Shown here piece after piece: positions 37,201 through 45,031 of a stretch of DNA of 64,000 bases. This DNA is from Sphingobacterium sp. BN32. GTDB lineage: Bacteria > Bacteroidota > Bacteroidia > Sphingobacteriales > Sphingobacteriaceae. Each line of letters starts with the position of its first letter. The stretch's first letter is position 1. Position numbers and translations under genes: made by a program. The notes under the pieces are model-generated. The model was given only the letters and a program-made list of their open reading frames with translations, did no database searches and had not been told where the DNA came from. Location: NCBI RefSeq assembly GCF_030503615.1, contig NZ_CP129963.1, positions 3,720,001-3,784,000 on the forward strand. Reading direction: 5' to 3'.

Positions 37201-37279
37201 CAACACTCAATATATAAACTATTGTTGCCAGGATTCCACAGCTCCAGCCGAGAAGGTTATTAAGTTTTTGAAAGCTCAT
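34265..37279 (-). CDS. DUF2723 membrane protein (putative glycosyltransferase)
   Basis: The 1004-residue protein starts with [26 protein letters not shown], the diagnostic DUF2723 segment with the acidic Asp/Glu typical of GT-C mannosyltransferases. About 11-13 hydrophobic helices follow up to residue 590. The periplasmic C-terminal half includes [39 protein letters not shown] and a TPR-like end. The eukaryotic relative TMEM260 is a protein O-mannosyltransferase, so glycosylation of exported proteins is a reasonable inference. The gene stands alone. Confidence 0.85.
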   Translation of the reverse strand: [1004 protein letters not shown]

Positions 37280-37405
37280 AAGAGTAAAGGTTAGTTTTTC
37301 GGAATAAAGATAAACTGAAAAGCAGCAACTGCACTCCGCTTAACAAATTTTAACAGAAATCAAGCCCCCAAACAACTCGCCCAATAAAATATTAAAAATA
37401 AAAAA

Positions 37406-37423
37406 CCAAGACTCTCGTCTTGG
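37406..37423 (-). terminator. Intrinsic terminator of metF
   Basis: CCAAGAC/GTCTTGG stem with a long T-rich run on the minus strand, downstream of a heptamer tract. Confidence 0.8.
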
Positions 37424-37470
37424 CTCTTCTATCTTATATCACAAAACCGAGTCTAAAACATCGGCTCCAC

Positions 37471-37508
37471 GCTCTAATATCTGATGTCTAAAATCTAATC
37501 TCTAATGC
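37471..37508 (-). repeat. Heptamer tract on the metF stop
   Basis: On the minus strand TTTAGCATTAGAGATTAGA starts with the TAG stop of metF and continues as TTAGACATCAGATATTAGAG. Confidence 0.8.
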
Positions 37509-38464
37509 TAAACCAACTTCTGCACAATCTTCTTCGTTGGCCCCGGATTACTCATGGTATAGAAATGCAAAACTGGCGCGCCAAACTCAATCAGCTCTTT
37601 ACACTGCTGAACCAACCATTCCTCACCTACCTGACGTACATCGGCATTTGTTTTACACGCATCCACAGCATCACTCAATTCCTCAGGAATATCCAAGTGG
37701 AAGATACGAGGAAGCGTGATTAGTTGGTTCTTCGTGGTCAACGGTTTTAGGCCCGGGATAATCGGAACATTGATGCCATGCTCGCGACACTTCGTCACAA
37801 ATTCCTTATACTTCTCTACGTTGAAAAACATCTGTGTAACAATAAATTCTGCGCCCATCTCTACCTTCTTCTTCAACCATTTAAAATCGGTGTTGAAGTT
37901 TGGCGCCTCGAAGTGCTTCTCCGGATAACCCGCCACACCGATACAGAAATCGGTCTTCGCCGAGCTCTCGATATCCTCATGCAGATAACGACCGTTGTTC
38001 ATATCCACCACCTGCTCCAAAAGATCCGTTGCGTAGGCATGCCCACCGACGGTAGGGATAAAGTCTGAATCGCCTTTTCTCGCGTCGCCACGCAGTACTA
38101 AGACATTATCAATACCCAAGAAGTTAAGATCGATTAAAGCATTCTCCGTTTCCTCCTTCGTGAAACCGCCACAGATCAAATGCGGAACCGCATCCACCTT
38201 GTACTTACTCATAATCGCAGCACAGATAGCAACTGTGCCGGGACGCTTCCTATAGGCAACACGCTCTAACAAACCACTGGAATGCTGCTTATACAAGTAA
38301 TCCTCGCGATGGTAAGTAACATCGATAAAAGGCGGATTGAACTCCATTAGTTCATCCATTGTCTTGAAAATACTCTGGATTCCCTGTCCTTTTGCCGGCG
38401 GCAATAACTCAAATGAATATAGGGTCTTCCCCTTTGCGTTCTTAATGTGGTCTACGATTTTCAT
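37508..38464 (-). CDS. metF: 5,10-methylenetetrahydrofolate reductase
   Basis: The 318-residue protein reduces methylene-THF to methyl-THF, the methyl donor for methionine synthesis, using FAD and NAD(P)H. Family features are YSFELLPPAKGQG with the catalytic Glu, FIDVTYHRE, LRGDARKGD, CIGVAGYPEKHFEAPN and EFIVTQMFFNVEKY, and the C-terminal GAPVLHFYTMSNP. An S-box SAM riboswitch fills the leader, so the gene is predicted to be shut off when SAM is plentiful. It is monocistronic. Confidence 0.96.
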   Translation of the reverse strand: MKIVDHIKNAKGKTLYSFELLPPAKGQGIQSIFKTMDELMEFNPPFIDVTYHREDYLYKQHSSGLLERVAYRKRPGTVAICAAIMSKYKVDAVPHLICGGFTKEETENALIDLNFLGIDNVLVLRGDARKGDSDFIPTVGGHAYATDLLEQVVDMNNGRYLHEDIESSAKTDFCIGVAGYPEKHFEAPNFNTDFKWLKKKVEMGAEFIVTQMFFNVEKYKEFVTKCREHGINVPIIPGLKPLTTKNQLITLPRIFHLDIPEELSDAVDACKTNADVRQVGEEWLVQQCKELIEFGAPVLHFYTMSNPGPTKKIVQKLV

Positions 38465-38478
38465 AAATTTCCTTTAGG

Positions 38479-38606
38479 CTTAGAGAAAACGCAGCGATAC
38501 CTGAGTTTCAGCTTATCTTTCCCTAACGGGGTAGAATTTAGCACCTTGTCAAGGGACAGGTTGCTAAGGCTTCAGCGGGTCTAGTCCCTCTGCCTTTCTC
38601 TATAAG
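38479..38606 (-). promoter_or_regulatory. SAM-I (S-box) riboswitch
   Basis: Read on the minus strand: CTTATAGAGAAAGGCAGAGG, GGACTAGACCCGCTGAAGCC, TTAGCAACC, then AAGGTGCTAAATTC, a match to the S-box conserved core. P1 closes between CTTATAGAGAAA (5') and TTTCTCTAAG (3', plus-strand 38479-38488). The aptamer ends 14 bases before the metF ATG, with AAAGGA directly after P1. There is no room for a terminator, so translational control is likely. Confidence 0.9.
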
Positions 38607-38687
38607 CGAGGGCTAATATCGCTAATAGAAGCAAGAACTCAAAATGAAAACCAGAAAATAAAATGGAAAAATAACGAAAACCTCGTT

Positions 38688-39215
38688 CTATTGCTCGAAA
38701 TACATATCGATCAGTCCTTCAGGAAGTCGAAGTACAACAACCTGTTCCTCAGGATCTATCCCTACAATGAAGTTTTCGTTCAATGGAAACATCACTTCCG
38801 TGCCATCCATATCTACGGTAGCAATAAACTGTTGCGGCATCTCTTGCACCTGCGTAATCTCGCCCAACTCACCCTCCTCCTCTTCTATCGCAACATAGCC
38901 TACCAAGTCTGTATATCGGAAATCATCAGGATCACGCTCAGGTTTCTGATCCAAGGGCAAATACATTTTCTTGCGGATCAAGGGGTGCGCCTTATCGATA
39001 TGGTCAATATCCTCAAAAGTAGCGTAGGCCGTACTATTATTATACATCTTCAGCGTATCAACGAAATAGGGTACTAACTTCTTGTTGACCTCGAGAAACA
39101 AAACATCAAAATCCAAATCCATATAGTCCTCAAATTCAAAGAATAATTGAACTTCTCCTTTCAACCCGCGGGTTTTACTTATGTAACCTATATAGAATGT
39201 TTGATCGATTGTCAT
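38688..39215 (-). CDS. rimM: Ribosome maturation factor RimM
   Basis: The start at 39215 (MTIDQTFYIGYISKTRGLKGE) is chosen over an upstream ATG at 39314 because the conserved N-terminus begins here and a -7 box lies at 39232-39239. The 175-residue protein has the N-terminal RimM domain and a PRC-barrel (YTDLVGYVAIEEEEGELGEI, VMFPLNENFIVGID). It assists 30S maturation by binding S19. In many bacteria rimM directly follows rpsP; here they are 5.8 kb apart. Confidence 0.95.
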   Translation of the reverse strand: MTIDQTFYIGYISKTRGLKGEVQLFFEFEDYMDLDFDVLFLEVNKKLVPYFVDTLKMYNNSTAYATFEDIDHIDKAHPLIRKKMYLPLDQKPERDPDDFRYTDLVGYVAIEEEEGELGEITQVQEMPQQFIATVDMDGTEVMFPLNENFIVGIDPEEQVVVLRLPEGLIDMYFEQ

Positions 39216-39231
39216 AGCCTGAATTAAAATG

Positions 39232-39239
39232 CAAAAATA
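39232..39239 (-). promoter_or_regulatory. -7 box of rimM
   Basis: TATTTTTG on the minus strand, 16 bases before the start. Confidence 0.5.
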
Positions 39240-39357
39240 CAGAAATAATCGGACAATAAAACGCCTTGCGAAAGCTAGACGATCACTCTGAAATTTAACA
39301 ATTAGGAAAATCAAAAAGATATAAAAATCAGGTAAAAGGCGACCATCTAATCGATTG

Positions 39358-39399
39358 ACAACTAGTTGTTAAAACAACCTAATGTTACCAAAATGTTAC
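39358..39399. promoter_or_regulatory. Palindrome and 11-bp direct repeat upstream of susC
   Basis: ACAACTAGTTGT (39358-39369) and two copies of AATGTTAC (39381-39388, 39392-39399) one helical turn apart. They may be additional regulator sites; no regulator can be named. Confidence 0.3.
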
Positions 39400-39435
39400 G
39401 TATTCACCAAAAACGATATTTACACGCTGTTGCAT

Positions 39436-39473
39436 ATGCAATCGTTTGCATCAAAATACGCAAACGTTTGAGT
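39436..39473. promoter_or_regulatory. Twin LacI/GalR-type operators upstream of susC
   Basis: ATGCAATCGTTTGCAT (39436-39451) and CAAACGTTTG (39461-39470, in TACGCAAACGTTTGAG) share the central-CG palindrome of LacI-family operators, such as that of PurR. Their centres are 22 bp apart, about two helical turns. No LacI-family gene is in the window. Confidence 0.6.
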
Positions 39474-39570
39474 TCAAAAAGCATATAGCATTCTATTTAC
39501 AAAAAGTTAATATTGTCGCAACAATACTAAATTGTGTAGCCAAAATCTACTTTTATTAAACACGACACTT

Positions 39571-42500
39571 ATGTGCAAAAAAAGATTATCCAGGGCATTT
39601 CTTGCCAGTACATTTTATCCAATTACATCTGTGCTGACATTAGCCCTACTTACTCCCGATGCCGTGCTTGCATCTAACCTCAAGGAATCCAGCTCGATCC
39701 ATGCCGTTGCTTTCCAAGAAGTAATAACCGGTACGATCAAAGGTGCAACAGGAGCATTATCCGCTGTCACCATCAGCGTGAAAGAAAATCCGAAAATCAT
39801 CTCTTCAACAGACGAAAATGGTGCTTTCTCGATCGATGCCAAAATTGGCCAAACGCTAATTATTTCTGCTGTAGGTTATGAAAAGGTAGAGCGGAAAATC
39901 GAATCCAACAACATGACCATCAATTTGGAAGAATCAGTAAATTCTTTAGATGAGGTCGTAGTGGTGGGTTATGGTATTCAGCAAAAGAAAGAAAGCTTAA
40001 CTGGTGCATTGCAAAATGTGAGCGGCCAAAAGCTTAGAGACGTGACGACCCCTTCTGTGGAGAACATGTTGAACGGTAAAGCTGCTGGTGTATATGTTGC
40101 ACCAAGCACCGGTAAACCGGGAACACGCGGTGCAGTTGTTATCCGCGGACAAGCCTCGGTAAACGGTGTAACTAGCCCACTTTGGGTAATCGATGGGGTA
40201 ATCGTGGGCTACGGTCCTGGCGATTTAAACCCAGATGATATTGCCAACCTAACGGTCTTGAAAGATGCTGCTTCAACATCACTTTATGGTTCCCAAGGAG
40301 CTAACGGTGTTGTGGTCGTGACAACGAAAGCGCCAAGATCACAGAAAATGCAACTAACCTATTCAACAAAACTAGGTTTCAACCAGTTGACGAATGGAAA
40401 TTTGCAGATGATGAACGGAGCAGAATTATATGATTACTTCGCATCTTTCCAAAACGCAAGCGATATCAAATTCCCTAGATGGAATGAAGAGCTGAGAAAC
40501 TCAAACTTCGATTGGTGGGATGTTGCAACGCGCAATGGCTTCACCCAAAACCACAACATCTCCCTACAAGGAGGTAATGAAACATTGCAATCATTCCTTT
40601 CCTTAGGATATTACAATGAATTAGGTGCTGTCAAAGGTTTTGAGTACGACCGTTACAACATCCGTTTGAATACAGTATACAAGCCTTTTGAATGGTTAAG
40701 CATCAAACCTTCCATCGTTGCAGCCCGTCGAGGAACAGACGATAGACAATATGATACAGGTGCGATGGTGACTAACCTACCTTGGGATAGTCCATACGAT
40801 GCGAACGGAAATCTAGTGCCACACCGTTACAGCGGATGGGTAAACAACGCAAGTACAAACTACTTATACGACTTGCAATGGAATAAATCTGCAACGACGA
40901 ACTACGAATTGCAAGGTAACTTTGACTTCGATGTTAGATTAACAGATTGGTTGACATTCTCTTCGGTGAACAGTTACCGCACGAATTTATATTCTTCATC
41001 GGGCTACACAGATCCACGTTCAAATGGAGGTCAGAGCGTCTTGGGGCGTATCTCGGAATATCGTTTGGATAATACACGCCGCTATACCAACCAATTATTA
41101 CGTTTCAACAAAACTTGGGACAAGCATGCATTGAATGGTATTGTTGCTTATGAATTCAACGATTTCAACGAAAAGATCATTGATATCTATGGAACAGGCT
41201 TCTTACCTGGTTTCGAAGTATTGGATGTTGTTGCTAAACCAGAGCGCACAAAGGGATCAATCAATGAGTGGGCAACGCAGTCTTATTTAGCTAATGCAAA
41301 CTATGCATACGACAACCGCTATTTAGCACAAGCGTCCTTCCGTAGAGATGGTGCTTCCAACTTCGGTACCGACGTAAAATATGGTAATTTCTTCTCCATC
41401 AGTGGAGCCTGGAACATCCATAACGAAAGCTGGTTCAATGTTGATAAAATCAATAACTTAAAACTTCGCGCAGCATACGGTTCTGTAGGTAATAAACCAA
41501 CATCCCTTTATCCACAGTACGATCTTTATGCCATTACCTCCCAATCAGGCTACAACGGCACGCCGGGGGCATTGATTAGTCAAATCGGAAATCCAAACCT
41601 ACAATGGGAAAACACCTATACAGCAGGCGTAGGAGTAGACGCGGGATTCTTCAACAATCGCTTACGCTTAACCGCTGATTACTATAACAAAACGACAGAC
41701 AATGTATTGTTCCAAGTTCCGGTGACTGGCTTAATCGGTGTTACATCAATCTGGAGAAACGTTGGTGAAATGCAGAATAGAGGTTATGAGTTGACTATTG
41801 GTGGTGATATCATCAAAAAAGGCGACTGGTTATGGAGCATGGACCTCAACTTAGGACATAATAAAAACAAATTGACGGACCTATACAAAACGCTTCAAAA
41901 CGGCGAATTGGTTTCTAAGCCTATTATTGCTGGCGATAACTCAGGCATCGCGGGTTCTGCACAACGTCTATTGGAAATCGGCGCTCCTGTAGATACCTAT
42001 TACATGATCGAATGGGCTGGCGTAAATCCAGACAACGGCAAACCAATGTGGTACAAAGACGATTTGGACGCAGAAGGAAATGTAATCGGCCAAAGCAAAA
42101 CAGAGAAATATGCCGATGGAACGTACCGTAAAATGGGCAAAGCAGCAGCAGATTTGTTCGGTGGGTTCGGAACATTCGTAGCCTACAAAGATTTCGATTT
42201 GACAGCAAACTTCGGTTTCTCTATCGGTGGACAGAAATACAACTATGCACGCCAGGAATTAGATGCTGACGGTGCCTACGTAGACAGAAACCAAATGAAA
42301 TTGCAAGATGGCTGGAGCCGTTGGGAAAAACCAGGCGACGTGGCAACCCATCCGGTAGCACGCTATAACAACGCCAACAATGGTAACAAAGCATCATCAA
42401 GATACCTTGAAAGCAATGATTTCTTAAGATTAAGATCATTAGCTGTAGGTTATTCGTTCAAACTACCTCAATACTATTTAAGCAACGTCAGAGTATTCTT

Positions 42501-42654
42501 ATCCGGCGAAAACTTATTCACATGGACAAACTACTCCGGTGTAGATCCAGAAGCAACCATCAACCCGGAGACAGGAAAATTGTTGGAGACAGCGCTTCCT
42601 GCGGTTTACCCAGCGACACGTAAGTTTATGTTTGGTTTAAATGTTACATTTTAA
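39571..42654 (+). CDS. SusC/RagA family TonB-linked outer-membrane transporter
   Basis: Read from the ATG at 39571 (an upstream TTG frame is less likely), the protein has 1027 residues. After the signal peptide come the carboxypeptidase-regulatory-like domain (ITGTIKGATGALSAVTISVKE), the TonB box region (EVVVVGYGIQQKKESLTGAL), the plug (PSVENMLNGKAAGVYV, VIRGQASVNG, NPDDIANLTVLKDAASTSLYG) and a C-terminal barrel ending FMFGLNVTF. It imports a nutrient, probably a glycan or peptide, with the SusD partner 18 bp downstream. No STN domain is present, so it is not a signal-transducing type. Confidence 0.95.
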   Translation: MCKKRLSRAFLASTFYPITSVLTLALLTPDAVLASNLKESSSIHAVAFQEVITGTIKGATGALSAVTISVKENPKIISSTDENGAFSIDAKIGQTLIISAVGYEKVERKIESNNMTINLEESVNSLDEVVVVGYGIQQKKESLTGALQNVSGQKLRDVTTPSVENMLNGKAAGVYVAPSTGKPGTRGAVVIRGQASVNGVTSPLWVIDGVIVGYGPGDLNPDDIANLTVLKDAASTSLYGSQGANGVVVVTTKAPRSQKMQLTYSTKLGFNQLTNGNLQMMNGAELYDYFASFQNASDIKFPRWNEELRNSNFDWWDVATRNGFTQNHNISLQGGNETLQSFLSLGYYNELGAVKGFEYDRYNIRLNTVYKPFEWLSIKPSIVAARRGTDDRQYDTGAMVTNLPWDSPYDANGNLVPHRYSGWVNNASTNYLYDLQWNKSATTNYELQGNFDFDVRLTDWLTFSSVNSYRTNLYSSSGYTDPRSNGGQSVLGRISEYRLDNTRRYTNQLLRFNKTWDKHALNGIVAYEFNDFNEKIIDIYGTGFLPGFEVLDVVAKPERTKGSINEWATQSYLANANYAYDNRYLAQASFRRDGASNFGTDVKYGNFFSISGAWNIHNESWFNVDKINNLKLRAAYGSVGNKPTSLYPQYDLYAITSQSGYNGTPGALISQIGNPNLQWENTYTAGVGVDAGFFNNRLRLTADYYNKTTDNVLFQVPVTGLIGVTSIWRNVGEMQNRGYELTIGGDIIKKGDWLWSMDLNLGHNKNKLTDLYKTLQNGELVSKPIIAGDNSGIAGSAQRLLEIGAPVDTYYMIEWAGVNPDNGKPMWYKDDLDAEGNVIGQSKTEKYADGTYRKMGKAAADLFGGFGTFVAYKDFDLTANFGFSIGGQKYNYARQELDADGAYVDRNQMKLQDGWSRWEKPGDVATHPVARYNNANNGNKASSRYLESNDFLRLRSLAVGYSFKLPQYYLSNVRVFLSGENLFTWTNYSGVDPEATINPETGKLLETALPAVYPATRKFMFGLNVTF

Positions 42655-42672
42655 TTGAGGGGATTATATCAT

Positions 42673-44394
42673 ATGAAAAAGCTATTATTTTTACTATCGG
42701 CAACAGCCTTGTTCTCCTCATGCGAGCTCGACAGATTGCCTAAAGGATCAATGGATACAGAGGGGGTGGCAGAAAATCCGCAAGCCCTAATTACAGGTGC
42801 ATACGCACAATTAAAAGCATGGTCTGACCCCATGCACCGCGCTGGTGAATACGCAGGCGATAACATGATGATTCGTGGAGCATCAACAGATGCTTTCTAT
42901 GAGTTTATCTCCTTCTCTCGTACGCCAAATAACTACCGCTTATCCAACTTCTGGGACTACAGTTACAAAGCGATAGCACAAGCATCGAACGCAATGAAAT
43001 TCCTAAAAGAAGGCGAGAGCGTAGAAGTCGACAATCAAATTGGCGAATGTTATTACATCCGCGGTCTAATGTACTTTTATCTGGTGCGTGCATACGGCCG
43101 CCCATACTACCAAAGCCCGGAAACAAACTTAGGCGTGCCAATCGTAAATGGTACACCGGAAAATCCGCTTGGCGAATTGAACTTCCCGGACCGTGCAACG
43201 GTAAAAGAAACATACGAGCAGATTATTGCTGATTTAACGAAAGCTGAATCATTGCTTACGCTCAAAAAAGGTAATATTTACGCAACCAAAGAAGCAGCGC
43301 AAGCGATTCTTTCACGTGTGTATTTATACATGAGCGGAACTTATGAAGCGCCGAATGTGCAATACGCAAAACTGTCAGCAGAGTATGCTGATAAAGTAAT
43401 CAACTCTGGAAAATACAGCCTGTTAGGCCGTGCGGACTTTATGCGTTACAATACCTTTACGCCAGAGAACAACAAAGAAACGATCTTCGCTGTAAAACGC
43501 TTAGCATCTGAATTCTCAGGTAGCGACCATTACTATGGTGTTGGTGGTATGTATGCAAACATCGGTGGTCAAGGTTGGGGTGAAATGTATGCAAGTGCTA
43601 AATACATCGATTTATTGAACGAAACCGGAAGAAATGACTGGAGACCGGACAACTACAAGATCGTTGATGCGCGTGCTGCCTTTATCGAGCCTACCTACGA
43701 CAACAACGGAGGTAAGTTCACCGAAGTTTTCCGATACATCAAACAAGATAGCGAGACTTCTAAAAACTACATGCAAGACACCATCATTCGTGAAGGAAAC
43801 ACATTAATTGCGAAAGAAGTTACTACGGTAGACAAAAAACCTGTTGTAGATCGCTATACCTTATCAGCAGTTGATGCTACGCAGGGCATCTATTCGATCA
43901 AACATAAAGACGGAAGAACCTACACCGGTTTCTTAGATTATTATATCTCACTGAACCGTGCTTATCCACAGTTCTACATCGTGAAAGCATCTCGCGAAGG
44001 CGAAAACTCGCACCTGCACTCACCAGTAATCAGCAGATTGGGTGAAGTATACTTAAACCGTGCGGAAGCGAACGCTAAACAAGGGAAATATGCTGAAGCA
44101 TTAGCAGACTTGAACAAAATCCGCACGCGTTCCATCGAAAATGGCGCTTACACAAGCCTTTCAGCTGCCGATGCTAGCCAAAAAATCGACAAAGAACGTC
44201 AGTTAGAATTAGCATTCCAAGCAGAACGCAGCTATGATGTATTCCGCAACGGAAAATCCCTAACACGTGACTACCCAGGACCACAAGACCAAAAAGCAGT
44301 AATCCCTGCTACCGATTACCGTGTAATCTATTACATTCCACAATCGGCAATTAACTCTTACCCTGGTCAATTGACACAAAATCCAACGAATTAG
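42673..44394 (+). CDS. SusD/RagB family nutrient-binding lipoprotein
   Basis: The start is the ATG at 42673. The signal peptide ends in the lipobox ATALFSSC. The SusD fold is shown by the FWDYSYKAIAQASNAM helix, YYIRGLMYFYLVRAYG, GVPIVNG and the C-terminal EVYLNRAEANAKQGKYAEALADLNKIRTR TPR-like part with QLELAFQAERSYDVFR. It forms the surface lid of the adjacent SusC pore. No glycoside hydrolase, lyase or sulfatase accompanies the pair, so the substrate is unknown. The TAG stop opens a heptamer tract. Confidence 0.95.
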   Translation: MKKLLFLLSATALFSSCELDRLPKGSMDTEGVAENPQALITGAYAQLKAWSDPMHRAGEYAGDNMMIRGASTDAFYEFISFSRTPNNYRLSNFWDYSYKAIAQASNAMKFLKEGESVEVDNQIGECYYIRGLMYFYLVRAYGRPYYQSPETNLGVPIVNGTPENPLGELNFPDRATVKETYEQIIADLTKAESLLTLKKGNIYATKEAAQAILSRVYLYMSGTYEAPNVQYAKLSAEYADKVINSGKYSLLGRADFMRYNTFTPENNKETIFAVKRLASEFSGSDHYYGVGGMYANIGGQGWGEMYASAKYIDLLNETGRNDWRPDNYKIVDARAAFIEPTYDNNGGKFTEVFRYIKQDSETSKNYMQDTIIREGNTLIAKEVTTVDKKPVVDRYTLSAVDATQGIYSIKHKDGRTYTGFLDYYISLNRAYPQFYIVKASREGENSHLHSPVISRLGEVYLNRAEANAKQGKYAEALADLNKIRTRSIENGAYTSLSAADASQKIDKERQLELAFQAERSYDVFRNGKSLTRDYPGPQDQKAVIPATDYRVIYYIPQSAINSYPGQLTQNPTN

Positions 44395-44448
44395 ATCTAG
44401 ATGTCTCCGTTTAGATATTAGACGTTTAGACATTAGATTTTAGATAGT
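44392..44448 (+). repeat. Heptamer tract on the susD stop
   Basis: The TAG stop and then TTAGATATTAGACGTTTAGA-type units run up to the terminator. Confidence 0.75.
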
Positions 44449-44479
44449 AAAAATGCCAACCTCGCGGTTGGCATTTTTT
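44449..44479 (+). terminator. Intrinsic terminator of the susCD operon
   Basis: AAAAATGCCAACC and GGTTGGCATTTTT arms around a CGC loop region. Confidence 0.9.
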
Positions 44480-44554
44480 ACTTTTGACTATCTGGCTTTC
44501 TTTCCGCTGCATCGGGACTAGAAGCAGACATACTTTATCTATTGCCTTTTCAGA

Positions 44555-44636
44555 CCCCAATCAAAGCCCTTTCAAAGCGGCTATGATTGGGGTTTATATT
44601 GGGTTTGAATTGGGTTTGTATTGGTTCTGTATAGGG
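44555..44636. repeat. Hairpin plus ATTGGGTTTGW 11-mer array
   Basis: The hairpin 44555-44592 has CCCCAATCA/TGATTGGGG outer arms. It runs into four or five 11-bp units, ATTGGGTTTGA, ATTGGGTTTGT, ATTGGTTCTGT. The same unit order occurs inverted at 21380-21469. Confidence 0.75.
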
Positions 44637-44677
44637 TTAATGGCGAAGAAGGTGTTTGTCGTTTATGAGAGAAGGTT

Positions 44678-44880
44678 GTCTTGAACCAGGAAAGCAAGGA
44701 TGCAAGGATGTTCAGGATCATGTTGGGCGTGTTAAATGAAAGTGCGGACTGCATACATGTTAGGAGACGTTTAGTGAAAAATGGTATTTGTATCCTTCCT
44801 TTCCCGGTTCAAGACAACGTTTTCCATTCTTTTTGCCCGATCCTGCCAATCGTTGCATCCTTCCTTTCATGGTTCAAGAC
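44678..44880. repeat. Three TTGAACCAGGAAAG elements, one direct and two inverted
   Basis: Direct copy at about 44678-44702, inverted copies at about 44792-44815 and 44855-44880. Open frames across this stretch consist only of repeat sequence. The 637-bp gap 44395-45031 holds no gene that I can support. Confidence 0.65.
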
Positions 44881-44927
44881 AAACCAAAGGATAAAACAAA
44901 TATTCTTTCCTGATTCAGAAAAAATCC

Positions 44928-44974
44928 CTAGCCCGCCCTACTCTAATGTCTAATATCTTATGTCTAATATCTAA
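44928..44974 (-). repeat. Diverged 18-bp box and heptamer tract after rpsP
   Basis: On the minus strand TTTTTTAGATATTAGACAT runs out of the rpsP terminator, followed by TTAGAG and a diverged GGGCGGG box. Confidence 0.7.
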
Positions 44975-45009
44975 AAAAGGCCAGTCTGCGTAGCAGACCG
45001 GCCTTTTTT
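44973..45009 (-). terminator. Intrinsic terminator of rpsP
   Basis: AAAAAAGGCCGGTCTGC and GCAGACTGGCCTTTTTT arms (minus strand) with one mismatched pair. Confidence 0.9.
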
Positions 45010-45031
45010 CAATAAAAGATTTTCGAAAGGA

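Noticed and set aside
39216..39314. Longer N-terminus for RimM
   Set aside because: It overlaps the -7 box at 39232-39239 and adds 33 non-conserved residues.
44484..44953. Two overlapping plus-strand frames of 66 and 90 codons
   Set aside because: They are made of the dispersed repeat elements and have no recognisable domain, signal or ribosome site.
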